From Streptomyces sp. CB02056 (GTDB taxonomy: Bacteria; Actinomycetota; Actinomycetes; Streptomycetales; Streptomycetaceae): 64,000 nucleotides of DNA. Both the position numbers and the translations under genes were made by a program. The notes below the pieces were generated by a model. It searched no databases and was not told the origin of the DNA. It saw only the letters and a list, made by a program, of their open reading frames with translations. The stretch lies in assembly GCF_001905545.1 (NCBI RefSeq), contig NZ_LIPD01000005.1:124001-188000 (forward strand), read 5' to 3'. Positions 1 through 7,055 of the stretch are shown piece by piece; positions within the stretch are counted from its first letter, which is position 1; each line of letters opens with the position of its first letter.

Positions 1-479
1 CCACGGAGAAGGAAGGGCTCCCGGACGGAAACCCGTACCAGGGCCAGCTCTACTCGCCGCTGCTCTCCATCGCCATTCGGAACCTGCGCCGCGCGAACTC
101 CTTCGTCCGCAAGGACGGCACCAAGGGGCTGCCCTCCGGGGAGGACCTCGCCAAGGAGGTGTACGCGAAGTACAGCTCAGGCCACGATCCTTACACGCCG
201 AAGGACTTCGGGCTGCAGGACTTCGACCACGTACCGCCCTGGTACTACGTCCTGGGCGAGGGCGCGCTCGAGGAGAAGTCGGACGTGGGCAGCCTCAAAC
301 TCGGCACCCTGGGCAGCGCCATCGTCGGCGAGGTGATCGCCGCACTGATCAAGGCCGACCCGGGCTCGTACCTCAGCCACAACAGCAGGAACTCGGCGAA
401 CCCGTGGAAGCCGACGTTCGGCAAGGACCCCGGCACGTTCTACATGGCGGACCTCGTGCGCATCGCCGGACTCGTGTGA
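1..479 (+). CDS. C-terminal part of a haem peroxidase family protein (5' end outside window)
   Basis: The frame beginning at base 3 is open from the window edge to a TGA at 477-479, giving about 158 residues of a longer protein. The C-terminus reads like the end of bacterial animal-type haem peroxidases: a W-Y-Y-V-L segment, then G-x-x-G-x-x-I-V-G-E-V with a short D-P-G-S-Y-L stretch, then F-Y-M-A-D-L close to the stop. In that family this C-terminal helical region packs against the haem domain; the catalytic His and Arg would lie upstream and cannot be checked here. No signal peptide is visible because the start is missing. The next gene, on the other strand, ends 122 bp downstream, so the two are convergent. 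The family call comes from pattern memory only; another helical secreted enzyme remains possible. Confidence 0.55.
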   Translation, partial: TEKEGLPDGNPYQGQLYSPLLSIAIRNLRRANSFVRKDGTKGLPSGEDLAKEVYAKYSSGHDPYTPKDFGLQDFDHVPPWYYVLGEGALEEKSDVGSLKLGTLGSAIVGEVIAALIKADPGSYLSHNSRNSANPWKPTFGKDPGTFYMADLVRIAGLV

Positions 480-601
480 CGACAGGCCCCCGGGCCCGGC
501 CGCCGGGAAGGTCCTCACGTCGACGGTGCTCGTGGTCGGCTGCGAGGAACGGGTCGGAGCTCTTGATGAAGATCAGGTCCACCGTCCCGGCCGGTGAGGC
601 G

Positions 602-1291
602 TCAGCCCGTGGACGGGGGGTTCCCACCCGCGGTGACCACGCCCGTCTCATAGGCGATGACGACCAGCTGGGCCCGGTCGTGGGCGTCGAGCTTGGCCAG
701 CAGCCGCCGGACGTGGGTCTTGACGGTCGCGATGCTCAGCCCCAGATGCTCGGCGATCCCGCGGTTGGGCAGTCCCCGGGCCACCAGTCGGAGGACTTCC
801 CGTTCCCGTGGGGTCAGGCCCGCCAGCTCCCGGGCGAGCCGCGGGCGCGGCTCGTGGCGTCCGGCGAACTCGCGGATCAGCCGGCGGGTGACGGCGGGCG
901 CGAGCAGGGCGTCGCCGGCGGCGACCACCCGCAGGGCCGCCAGCAGGTCGGCGGGGAGGATGTCCTTCAGGAGGAACCCGCTGGCTCCGCCGCGGAGTGC
1001 CGCGTACACGTACTCGTCCAGGTCGAAGGTGGTGAGGACCAGCACGCGGGTGCCGACGGCGTCCGGGTCCGCGCAGATGCGCCGGGTGGCCTCCAGACCG
1101 TCCATGCCGGGCATCCGGATGTCCATCAGCACGACGTCGGGCCGCAGCCGCAGGGCGAGTTCGACGGCCTGCTCCCCGTCGGCGGCCTCGCCCGCGACGG
1201 CGAGGTCCGGCACGCTCTCGATGAGCAGGCGGAAGCCCGTCCGCAACAGCGCCTGGTCGTCGGCGATGAGGACCCGGACCGGCGGGTTCAC
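602..1291 (-). CDS. NarL/FixJ-type response regulator
   Basis: Two-component response regulator of 229 aa. The N-terminal receiver domain has the acidic pair D11-D12, the phospho-acceptor D57 in M-D-I-R-M-P-G, a conserved T in L-T-T-F-D and K in L-L-K-D. The C-terminal LuxR-type helix-turn-helix begins L-T-P-R-E-R-E-V-L and contains I-A-x-x-L-x-x-S-x-x-T-V-K-T-H-V. A longer open frame begins at 1378, but the GTG at 1291 gives the standard family length and overlaps the kinase stop as GTGA. That overlap indicates translational coupling, and this start is preferred. The partner is the adjacent kinase (1288-2427); together they should sense an envelope signal and control unknown promoters. The divergent esterase gene at 2595 is a plausible target, by proximity only. 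Confidence 0.93.
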   Translation of the reverse strand: MNPPVRVLIADDQALLRTGFRLLIESVPDLAVAGEAADGEQAVELALRLRPDVVLMDIRMPGMDGLEATRRICADPDAVGTRVLVLTTFDLDEYVYAALRGGASGFLLKDILPADLLAALRVVAAGDALLAPAVTRRLIREFAGRHEPRPRLARELAGLTPREREVLRLVARGLPNRGIAEHLGLSIATVKTHVRRLLAKLDAHDRAQLVVIAYETGVVTAGGNPPSTG

Positions 1292-2427
1292 CGTGCCGCC
1301 TCCGATCCGCAGGGCAGCCGCGCGTGCACCCGGAACCCGCCCGTCTCCAGGGGGCCGGCGGAGAAGGTCCCGCCGCACATGGCCGCCCGCTCCCGCATCC
1401 CGACGAGTCCGTGCCCGCCGCCGAGACGCCGGAACGGGAGCCGGTGCGGGAGCCGGGCCGGCGCGTCGTTGACGACCTCGATCTCGACCGCCTCGGGATC
1501 CACCCGGGACAGGCTCACCCGGCAGTCCGCCGATCCCGCGTGCCTGACGACGTTGGTGAGGGCCTCCTGGACGATCCGGTAGACCGCCAGTTCCACCCCC
1601 GGGGGGAGCGGTGGATCCGGGTCGACGGACAGCTCCACGCGCGGGCCCGCGCCGGCCGCGAGCGCGGGCAGGTCCGCCAGACCGGGGGCGGCCCCGAGCT
1701 CGGCTCCGTCACCGGGTGAGCGCAGCACGCCGAGCATGCGGCGCATCTCGGTGAGCGCCGTCCGGCCCGCCGTCCCGACCAGGGCGAGGGTCCGCTCGGT
1801 CTCCTCCGGGTTGGTGGAGGCCACCGCGCGGGCCACCTCGGCCCGGACCGTGATGACGGTCAGATGGTGGGCCACCACGTCGTGGAGCTCGCGGGCGATC
1901 CGCAGGCGCTCGTCCGTCACGGCCTGCCGGGCGGCGAGTTCCGCGTACGACCGCTGCTCCCTCAGCGCGGTGCCCACCAGCCAGGGCAGGGCCATCATCA
2001 GGGACGCGAAGACGACGCCCCCCGCGACCTCGGAGGCCGGGACCGGTCGCGGCCCGAGGGCCATGGCCGCCGCGACGGCGCCCAGCGAGCAGCCGAGCGC
2101 CGTCGCGGACGGGCGCCGCGGTTCCCGCGCCGCCACCGTGTACAGGGCGGTCCCGACCGGGACCCAGGACGCCTCCCATCCGGTGGACAACACGGCGAGG
2201 ACCGCTCCGGCCAGAACCGTGTACAGAACCCGGACGGGCCACCTGCGCCGTACCGCGACCGGCAGCCAGACCACCGCCGCCACGGCCCCCGCGCCCCAGC
2301 CACCGCTCAGCGTCTCGCTCACGCCGAACGCCAGGGCGAGGAGCACGGCCGCGACCGTGTCCACGCCCTGCCACTGTCCGTCCCGCAGACGTCCGGCCAC
2401 CAGCGGCCGTGACTCACCGTCACCCAT
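1288..2427 (-). CDS. Membrane sensor histidine kinase (HisKA_3 / NarX-DesK type)
   Basis: Histidine kinase of about 379 aa from the ATG at 2427. The N-terminal half has four to five hydrophobic membrane segments with almost no extracytoplasmic loop, so the signal is probably sensed within or at the membrane. The dimerisation/phospho-acceptor region reads E-R-L-R-I-A-R-E-L-H-D-V-V-A-H-H, with the acceptor His at about residue 182. The ATPase domain follows, with an N box (V-Q-E-A-L-T-N-V-V-R-H-A) and a G box (G-H-G-L-V-G-M-R-E-R). This domain order and H box are typical of kinases paired with NarL-type regulators, and its stop overlaps the regulator's GTG. The open frame extends to 2631, and an ATG at 2481 is an alternative start; 2427 places the first membrane helix near the N-terminus. 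Confidence 0.92.
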   Translation of the reverse strand: MGDGESRPLVAGRLRDGQWQGVDTVAAVLLALAFGVSETLSGGWGAGAVAAVVWLPVAVRRRWPVRVLYTVLAGAVLAVLSTGWEASWVPVGTALYTVAAREPRRPSATALGCSLGAVAAAMALGPRPVPASEVAGGVVFASLMMALPWLVGTALREQRSYAELAARQAVTDERLRIARELHDVVAHHLTVITVRAEVARAVASTNPEETERTLALVGTAGRTALTEMRRMLGVLRSPGDGAELGAAPGLADLPALAAGAGPRVELSVDPDPPLPPGVELAVYRIVQEALTNVVRHAGSADCRVSLSRVDPEAVEIEVVNDAPARLPHRLPFRRLGGGHGLVGMRERAAMCGGTFSAGPLETGGFRVHARLPCGSEAAR

Positions 2428-2594
2428 GCCGGCCACGCTATCCAAGCGGGGCCCAGGGCCCGTCAGCCCGGAGGACGTCATCTCACGGGCTGAGTCATCC
2501 GCACGACCGATGCCCGTCGTACCCTCCTGGGCTGACACCGGGTTCCTCCCCGGGGGCGAAGCCGCCCGGCTCGTCGGCCGGAACAGTGGAACGC

Positions 2595-3785
2595 ATGAAT
2601 CGGAGAACACTGCTGTCCTCGGGCGCCGCACTGGCCGCCGCCCTGATCCCGGGTCCGCTCGCGCCGGCGGCCGTCGCGCAAGCGGGGCAGGAGGAACCCG
2701 TGCGGTTCCAGCTGCCCGCCCCGAACGGCCCGTACCCGCTGGGTACGGTCGCGCTGCACCTGGCCGACACCACGCGGCCGGACCCCTGGGTGCCCTCCCG
2801 CCCCTGCCGTGAGCTGATGATCAGCATCTGGTACCCCGCCCGCGGCCGCGCGGACCGCCCCACCGTTCCCTGGATGCCTCCGGCGGCGGCCGACCGGTAC
2901 CTGAGCATCCTCGGCCTGCCTCCCGGCCGGGTACGGCTGGGAGCCACCCACGGCCACGAGGGCGCTCCCGTCGGCGGCCCACCCGGCCCCCTGCCCGTCG
3001 TGCTCTACTCCCCCGGCGCCGACGCGTCACGGTCGTTCGGCACCGGCGTCGTGGAGGACCTCGCCAGCCACGGCTTCGTGGTGGTCACCGTCGACCACAC
3101 CTACGACGCGGCGGCGGTCGCCTTCCCCGGCGGACGCGTCGAGACGAACCCGACGGGCGGGATCAGCGACTACGCCAAGGCCCTCGCGGTCCGTACCGAC
3201 GACATCCGCTTCGTCCTGGACCGGCTCGCCGTCCTCCGCGCGGGTGGCCACCCCGGCGTCTGCCGCACCCCGCTGCCCGCCGGCCTGCGCGGGGCGCTCG
3301 ACCCGCGGCGCGTCGGGATGCTCGGCCACTCCCTGGGCGGCGCCACCACCGCCGCGACGATGCTCACCGACGGGCGGATCACGGCGGGCATGAGCCTGGA
3401 CGGGGGCGCGGCGGGCCCGGTGGTGGACGCCGGGCTCGACCGTCCGTTCCTGGTCGTGGACACCCCCGGCAAGGGCGGCATGGAGAACAACCCCGCCCTG
3501 CGCGCGTTCTGGTCGCACCTGCGCGGCTGGCGCCTGCACCTGACCGTACGGGGAGCCGCGCACCAGTCGTTCGGCGACGACGTGCTGATCCTGCCGCTGA
3601 TCGCCCCTCTCCTGGGCAGGTCGGCGTCCGATCTGGAGGAAGACGTCGGGACGATTCCCGGGCACCGGGCGCAGGCGTTCCAACGCGCCTACCCGCGAGC
3701 CTTCTTCGACCTCCACCTCCGCGACCAGGGGCGGCTGCTCGACGGCCCTTCCCCCGACTTCCCCGAGGTCGACTACGCCCGGTGA
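2595..3785 (+). CDS. Tat-exported PAF-acetylhydrolase-like alpha/beta hydrolase
   Basis: Secreted serine esterase of 396 aa. From the ATG at 2595 it starts M-N-R-R-T-L-L-S-S-G followed by a hydrophobic stretch and an A-x-A-like cleavage region near residue 30: a twin-arginine signal peptide. The mature part matches platelet-activating-factor acetylhydrolase isoform II. It has the nucleophile elbow G-H-S-L-G-G (S246), an acid in S-L-D-G-G (D269) and the base in A-A-H-Q-S-F (H323), plus the oxyanion-side V-V-L-Y-S-P-G. Family members hydrolyse short or oxidised acyl esters; the natural substrate here is unknown. The longer open frame from 2409 is less likely because it buries the signal peptide. 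The gene is divergent from the kinase at 2427, sharing a 167-bp intergenic region that could hold both promoters. Confidence 0.87.
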   Translation: MNRRTLLSSGAALAAALIPGPLAPAAVAQAGQEEPVRFQLPAPNGPYPLGTVALHLADTTRPDPWVPSRPCRELMISIWYPARGRADRPTVPWMPPAAADRYLSILGLPPGRVRLGATHGHEGAPVGGPPGPLPVVLYSPGADASRSFGTGVVEDLASHGFVVVTVDHTYDAAAVAFPGGRVETNPTGGISDYAKALAVRTDDIRFVLDRLAVLRAGGHPGVCRTPLPAGLRGALDPRRVGMLGHSLGGATTAATMLTDGRITAGMSLDGGAAGPVVDAGLDRPFLVVDTPGKGGMENNPALRAFWSHLRGWRLHLTVRGAAHQSFGDDVLILPLIAPLLGRSASDLEEDVGTIPGHRAQAFQRAYPRAFFDLHLRDQGRLLDGPSPDFPEVDYAR

Positions 3786-3879
3786 ACGCCTTGGCGCCGG
3801 CCTCGCACGGGGATCACGACCCGGGGAATCCCGCGGGGCGGAGAGGCGGGCCGGGGTCAGTCCTTGTGCCGGAAGGACG

Positions 3880-4035
3880 CCTTCCCGGCGGCTTCGGCGT
3901 CGGGGCGAGGACGGTCGGGGGCAGGTCCTGGGCGAGCTGGACCAGCGCAGTGGTGCGACCCGGCCTCACGGGGATGTGGTGGGCGGCGAGGCGGCGGCTG
4001 AGCGCGGAGGCGGAGATGTGGCTACGCCTCCGCAC
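3880..4035 (-). pseudogene. Remnant of an integrase/recombinase-like gene
   Basis: This lies in the otherwise gene-free stretch 3786-4105. On the minus strand, about 50 codons read ...H-I-S-A-S-A-L-S-R-R-L-A-A-H-H-I-P-V-R, then a stretch with T-T-A-L-V-Q-L-A and L-P-P-T-V-L-A-P. That pattern is familiar from the C-terminal region of actinobacterial site-specific integrase-like proteins. The frame then loses sense; a neighbouring frame gives a plausible tail ending F-R-H-K-D-stop near 3863, which suggests a frameshift. No start codon, catalytic Arg-His-Arg-Tyr set or attachment repeats are visible, so it is a dead fragment. It may mark an old insertion or deletion next to the repeat-protein gene. 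Identification rests on motif memory and is moderate at best. Confidence 0.4.
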
Positions 4036-4105
4036 CGGAACGCCCCTCTGCGGCGCCGCTCCTGTTGACGGAGTGGTGTCACAGAGGGGCGGAGGGTGGG
4101 CTTGG

Positions 4106-5065
4106 TCAGGCCCTGCACATGACCAGGGCGCGACTCTGGCCGATGTGGGAGCGGGTTGTCCAGGAGTTGGCGTTCTGCGGGTCGGGGGCGTCCAGCTCGA
4201 TCTCGTCGTCGATGGCGCCGAAACCGTCGAGGCCCAGACGGCTGTCCCGTCCGCCGCCTGCGATCTGTGTGCCCTGGGGGCAAGTGGCGCGGGCCACCTG
4301 GCCCTTCTGGGACCAGTCGGAGGCGACGACGGTGGGAACGGGCGCGCCCTGGGCGCACATGGCGTAGGCGCGGGTCTGGCCGCTCTTGGCCTGGACCATC
4401 CAGGTGTTGGCGCTGTCAGGGGCGGGCCCGTTGGCCTCGACGCCGTCGCTGAGCGCGCCGGTGAAGTTGGTGCCGATGCGGGCGTCCTGGCCGCCGCCGA
4501 CCAGCCCGTAGCCACTGGGGCAGGTGGCCTTGGCGATCCACCCGGCCTGGGACCAGTCGGAGGCGACGATGGTCAGCGCGGGGGCTCCGGCGGCACACAG
4601 CGCCATCGCGCGTGCCTGGCCCTTCTTGGCCTGCGCGGACCAGGTGTCGGAGACGGTCGCGTCGGGGGCGTTGAGTTCGATGTCGTCGTTGACGTCCCCG
4701 TTGATCAGTGTCTCCAGCCGGGTGTCCCGGCCGCCGCCGATCAGACGCTGGCCCGCCGGGCAGGTGGCCTTGGCGATCCATCCGGCCTGGGACCAGTCGG
4801 AGGCGACGACGGTGGGCACGGGCGCGCCCTGGGCACACACGGCGAAGGCGCGGGCCTGGCCCCTGCTGGCCTGGACCATCCAGGTGTTGGCGCTGTCGGG
4901 GGCGGGCCCGTTGGCCTCGACGCTGTCGACGACCGTCTTGAAGGTCGCGTTGGCGTAGAGGTTGGCGTCCTGCCCGCCGCCGACCAGGCCGTAGCCGCTG
5001 GGACAGGTGGCCTTGGCGATCCACCCGTCCTGCGACCAGGCGGAGGCCACGATCTTCACTGCCGG
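4106..5065 (-). repeat. Four in-frame ~240-bp repeats (ABAB order)
   Basis: Near-identical DNA blocks, for example around the codons for D-W-S-Q at about 5035, 4795, 4555 and 4315, recur every ~240 bp. They encode the repeats of the secreted protein. Units 1 and 3 are closer to each other than to units 2 and 4, as expected if an A-B pair was duplicated as a block. Confidence 0.85.
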
Positions 5066-5161
5066 GGCGGGCCCGTCCACCGCCCCGGCGGACGGCCCTG
5101 CCGCTAACACCGCGCCGGCTGCCAGCACCCCTGCGAGGGCGAGGCGGATCCCGTGCATCAT
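4106..5161 (-). CDS. Secreted protein of four tandem ~80-residue repeats
   Basis: 351 aa from the ATG at 5161, chosen over the open frame from 5260 because an AAGGGG Shine-Dalgarno lies just upstream (5167-5172) and a clean Sec signal peptide follows (hydrophobic A/L/V core, A-G-A-V near residue 28). A second ATG at 5158 is equivalent. The mature protein is almost entirely four repeats, each with a W-S-Q-x-G core, A-T-C-P, G-G-G-x-D and an A-x-x-x-C end, so two Cys per repeat could form a disulfide. Repeats 1 and 3 resemble each other (V-E-A-N-G-P-A-P-D-S-A-N-T-W-M-V-Q), as do 2 and 4 (I-E-L-N/D-A-P-D). No catalytic motif is recognised; the function is unknown. A beta-rich wall- or surface-binding protein is a guess. 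Confidence 0.85.
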   Translation of the reverse strand: MMHGIRLALAGVLAAGAVLAAGPSAGAVDGPAPAVKIVASAWSQDGWIAKATCPSGYGLVGGGQDANLYANATFKTVVDSVEANGPAPDSANTWMVQASRGQARAFAVCAQGAPVPTVVASDWSQAGWIAKATCPAGQRLIGGGRDTRLETLINGDVNDDIELNAPDATVSDTWSAQAKKGQARAMALCAAGAPALTIVASDWSQAGWIAKATCPSGYGLVGGGQDARIGTNFTGALSDGVEANGPAPDSANTWMVQAKSGQTRAYAMCAQGAPVPTVVASDWSQKGQVARATCPQGTQIAGGGRDSRLGLDGFGAIDDEIELDAPDPQNANSWTTRSHIGQSRALVMCRA

Positions 5162-5525
5162 TCGAGCCCCTTCACGTGCCGCTGAAAACGACGCCCTCCC
5201 AAGCCGGGGGGGCTCGTCGAGTGTGCGGTGCGGAACCCCGCCCACTAGATCACGGCACATTCAAACCACCTGTTCGGATGAATGCCGGTCACCGTCACCA
5301 GACAGCGCACCCTCGCCGAGGGCCGCGAGCCGATGCGGCCCCCGCTGAGGCCTCCGGTCCTCGGGGGTCGAGACTGGTGAGCTCGCATGTTGATGTGTCG
5401 CGTCCACGGTGACCCCGTCGGGGCGGGGTGATGCGCCGGAGGCCGGGAACGGCCGCGACGTACAATCGCGGCCAACGCGAAGCGCCGGGCCGGGATTCCG
5501 GCACCGGCGTGAGGGAGGGGACAGG
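5162..5525. other. Divergent intergenic region between repeat protein and 5526 gene
   Basis: No gene is supported in these 364 bp. Short open frames on both strands lack ribosome sites and recognisable sequence. The region should hold the promoters of both flanking genes. A TACAAT hexamer at 5461-5466 is a possible -10 box for the rightward gene, about 60 bp before its start, but no good -35 is seen. Confidence 0.5.
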
Positions 5526-5969
5526 ATGTTCGGTTCGGAGAAGAAGCTCAACGACATGGCGGCGAGGCTCAGGCCCGACCTGAGTCGGGAAGCGCTCGGC
5601 GTCGGGCCGGACTTCCCGGGCATCGCCCCGAACCCGGTCCTGAGCAGGGACGCACGGAAGCGCAATGCGGAACTGCGTACGGGGGCGCTCGCGCTCGGCG
5701 TTCTCGTCGACTGGCGGGAGATCAGCAGCGGCGGCAGCCCACGCGTGGCCCTGATGCTCGACGTGGAGACCGCCGACGGCATCTCGTTCCGCGGCATCGC
5801 GGACGAGAACCTCACGATCACCGAGATCACCCGACTCGCCCCGGGGCAGACGTTTCCCGTGCGCTACCGGCCGGCCGTCATGGACCACTACGTCGCCCTT
5901 GCCCGGGACGCGGACCCCGCCCACGTGCAGCGGCTCTCCGACGAGATCGCGAGCCGCAAGCGGACCTGA
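5526..5969 (+). CDS. Small cytoplasmic protein of unknown function
   Basis: 147 aa, starting at the ATG at 5526 behind a strong G-A-G-G-G-A-G-G-G-G ribosome site. I do not recognise the family. The sequence has no signal peptide, membrane segment or Cys motif. A charged N-terminus and a short P-D-F-P-G-I-A-P-N-P stretch are followed by what looks like a small beta-rich domain (V-L-V-D-W-R-E-I, V-A-L-M-L-D-V-E-T, F-P-V-R-Y-R-P-A-V). The end is helical and basic (R-K-R-T). The V-R-Y-R-P motif after a strand-rich region resembles the OB-like C-terminal part of some small actinobacterial proteins, but that is only an impression. It is flanked by the secreted repeat protein (divergent) and the aminopeptidase (same strand, 89 bp on), so it is probably monocistronic. 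Confidence 0.75.
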   Translation: MFGSEKKLNDMAARLRPDLSREALGVGPDFPGIAPNPVLSRDARKRNAELRTGALALGVLVDWREISSGGSPRVALMLDVETADGISFRGIADENLTITEITRLAPGQTFPVRYRPAVMDHYVALARDADPAHVQRLSDEIASRKRT

Positions 5970-6058
5970 CCCGAAGCCAGTCGAGTGCGAACCGGCCCCG
6001 GGGCGGAGCGCCAGCGGTGCCTTCCGCCCGTTGCGGCCCCCGCGTACGATCGGCGGTC

Positions 6059-7018
6059 ATGGTTGACCTCTATCCTCCGACCGAGCCGTACGACACCGGG
6101 TTCCTGGATACCGGAGACGGCAACCGCCTCTACTACGAGCAGCTCGGCAACCCGGACGGCAAGCCCGCCCTGAACGTCCACGGCGGCCCGGGCGCGGGGG
6201 CGCCGCAGCGGCCGACCCGGGCCTGGGACCCGGAGCGCTACCGGGTGATCCGCTTCGACCAGCGCAACTGCGGCCGCAGCACCCCGCACGCCAGCGACCC
6301 GGCGGCGGACATGAGCCTGAACACGACGCGGCACCTGATCGACGACATGGAGCGGCTGCGCGAACACCTCGGCGTGGAGCGGTGGTTGCTGAACGGCGCC
6401 TCCTGGGGGTCGACCCTCGTCCTGACCTACGCGCAGCGGCATCCAGGGCGGGTCACCGAGATCGTCATCCCGGCCGTGACGACGGCCCGGCGGGCCGAGA
6501 TCGACTGGCTCTACCGGGGTGCCGGGCGGTTCCACCCGGAGGCGTGGGACCGGTTCCGCGACGGCGTCCCGGAAGACGAGCGGGACGGCGACCTGTTGGC
6601 GGCGTACGCGCGGCTGATGGAGAACCCCGACCGCGCCGTCCGGGAGAAGGCCGCCGCCGACTGGCTCGCCTGGGAGGACGCGGTCGTCTCCAACGAGCCC
6701 AACGGTTCGCCCGGCATGTACAGCGACCGCGAGGTGGACGCGCGGATCGCCTTCGTCCGGATCTGCGCCCACTTCTTCAGCCACGGCGCCTGGCTGGAGG
6801 AGGACCAACTGCTGCGCGACGCCCACCTGTTGGCCGGCATCCCGGGTGTGCTCGTCCACGGCCGGCACGACATGGGCTGCCCGGTGCAGACGGCCTGGGA
6901 GCTCGCGAAGGCGTGGCCGGGGGCACGGCTTCACATCATCGAGGACTCCGGGCACGCCGGCAGCGAGGCGATGGGGCAGGCGACCCGGACCGCCATCGAG
7001 GAGTTCAAGAACCGCTGA
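6059..7018 (+). CDS. pip: Prolyl iminopeptidase (S33 family)
   Basis: 319-aa cytoplasmic alpha/beta hydrolase that removes N-terminal proline from peptides. Visible motifs are the oxyanion-loop H-G-G-P-G near the N-terminus, the family-typical F-D-Q-R-N-C-G-R-S, the nucleophile elbow G-A-S-W-G-S-T (S115), the acid in H-G-R-H-D (D271) and the base in D-S-G-H-A (H299). The usual elbow is G-G-S-W-G, so the first Gly is Ala here. Length and motif order are those of proline iminopeptidases. The ATG at 6059 is chosen because the N-terminal Y-P-P-x-E-P-Y-x-x-G-x-L typical of the family begins there, although the frame is open from 6017. It converges on the DUF2264 gene with only 37 bp between stops. 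Confidence 0.93.
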   Translation: MVDLYPPTEPYDTGFLDTGDGNRLYYEQLGNPDGKPALNVHGGPGAGAPQRPTRAWDPERYRVIRFDQRNCGRSTPHASDPAADMSLNTTRHLIDDMERLREHLGVERWLLNGASWGSTLVLTYAQRHPGRVTEIVIPAVTTARRAEIDWLYRGAGRFHPEAWDRFRDGVPEDERDGDLLAAYARLMENPDRAVREKAAADWLAWEDAVVSNEPNGSPGMYSDREVDARIAFVRICAHFFSHGAWLEEDQLLRDAHLLAGIPGVLVHGRHDMGCPVQTAWELAKAWPGARLHIIEDSGHAGSEAMGQATRTAIEEFKNR

Positions 7019-7055
7019 CCCCCAGGCCTCGGAGGCGACCTCGGCGGCCCTGAAC

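Noticed and set aside
3782..5107. A 441-codon plus-strand frame opposite the repeat protein
   Set aside because: It mirrors the four DNA repeats antisense to a gene with signal peptide and ribosome site, and has no independent support.
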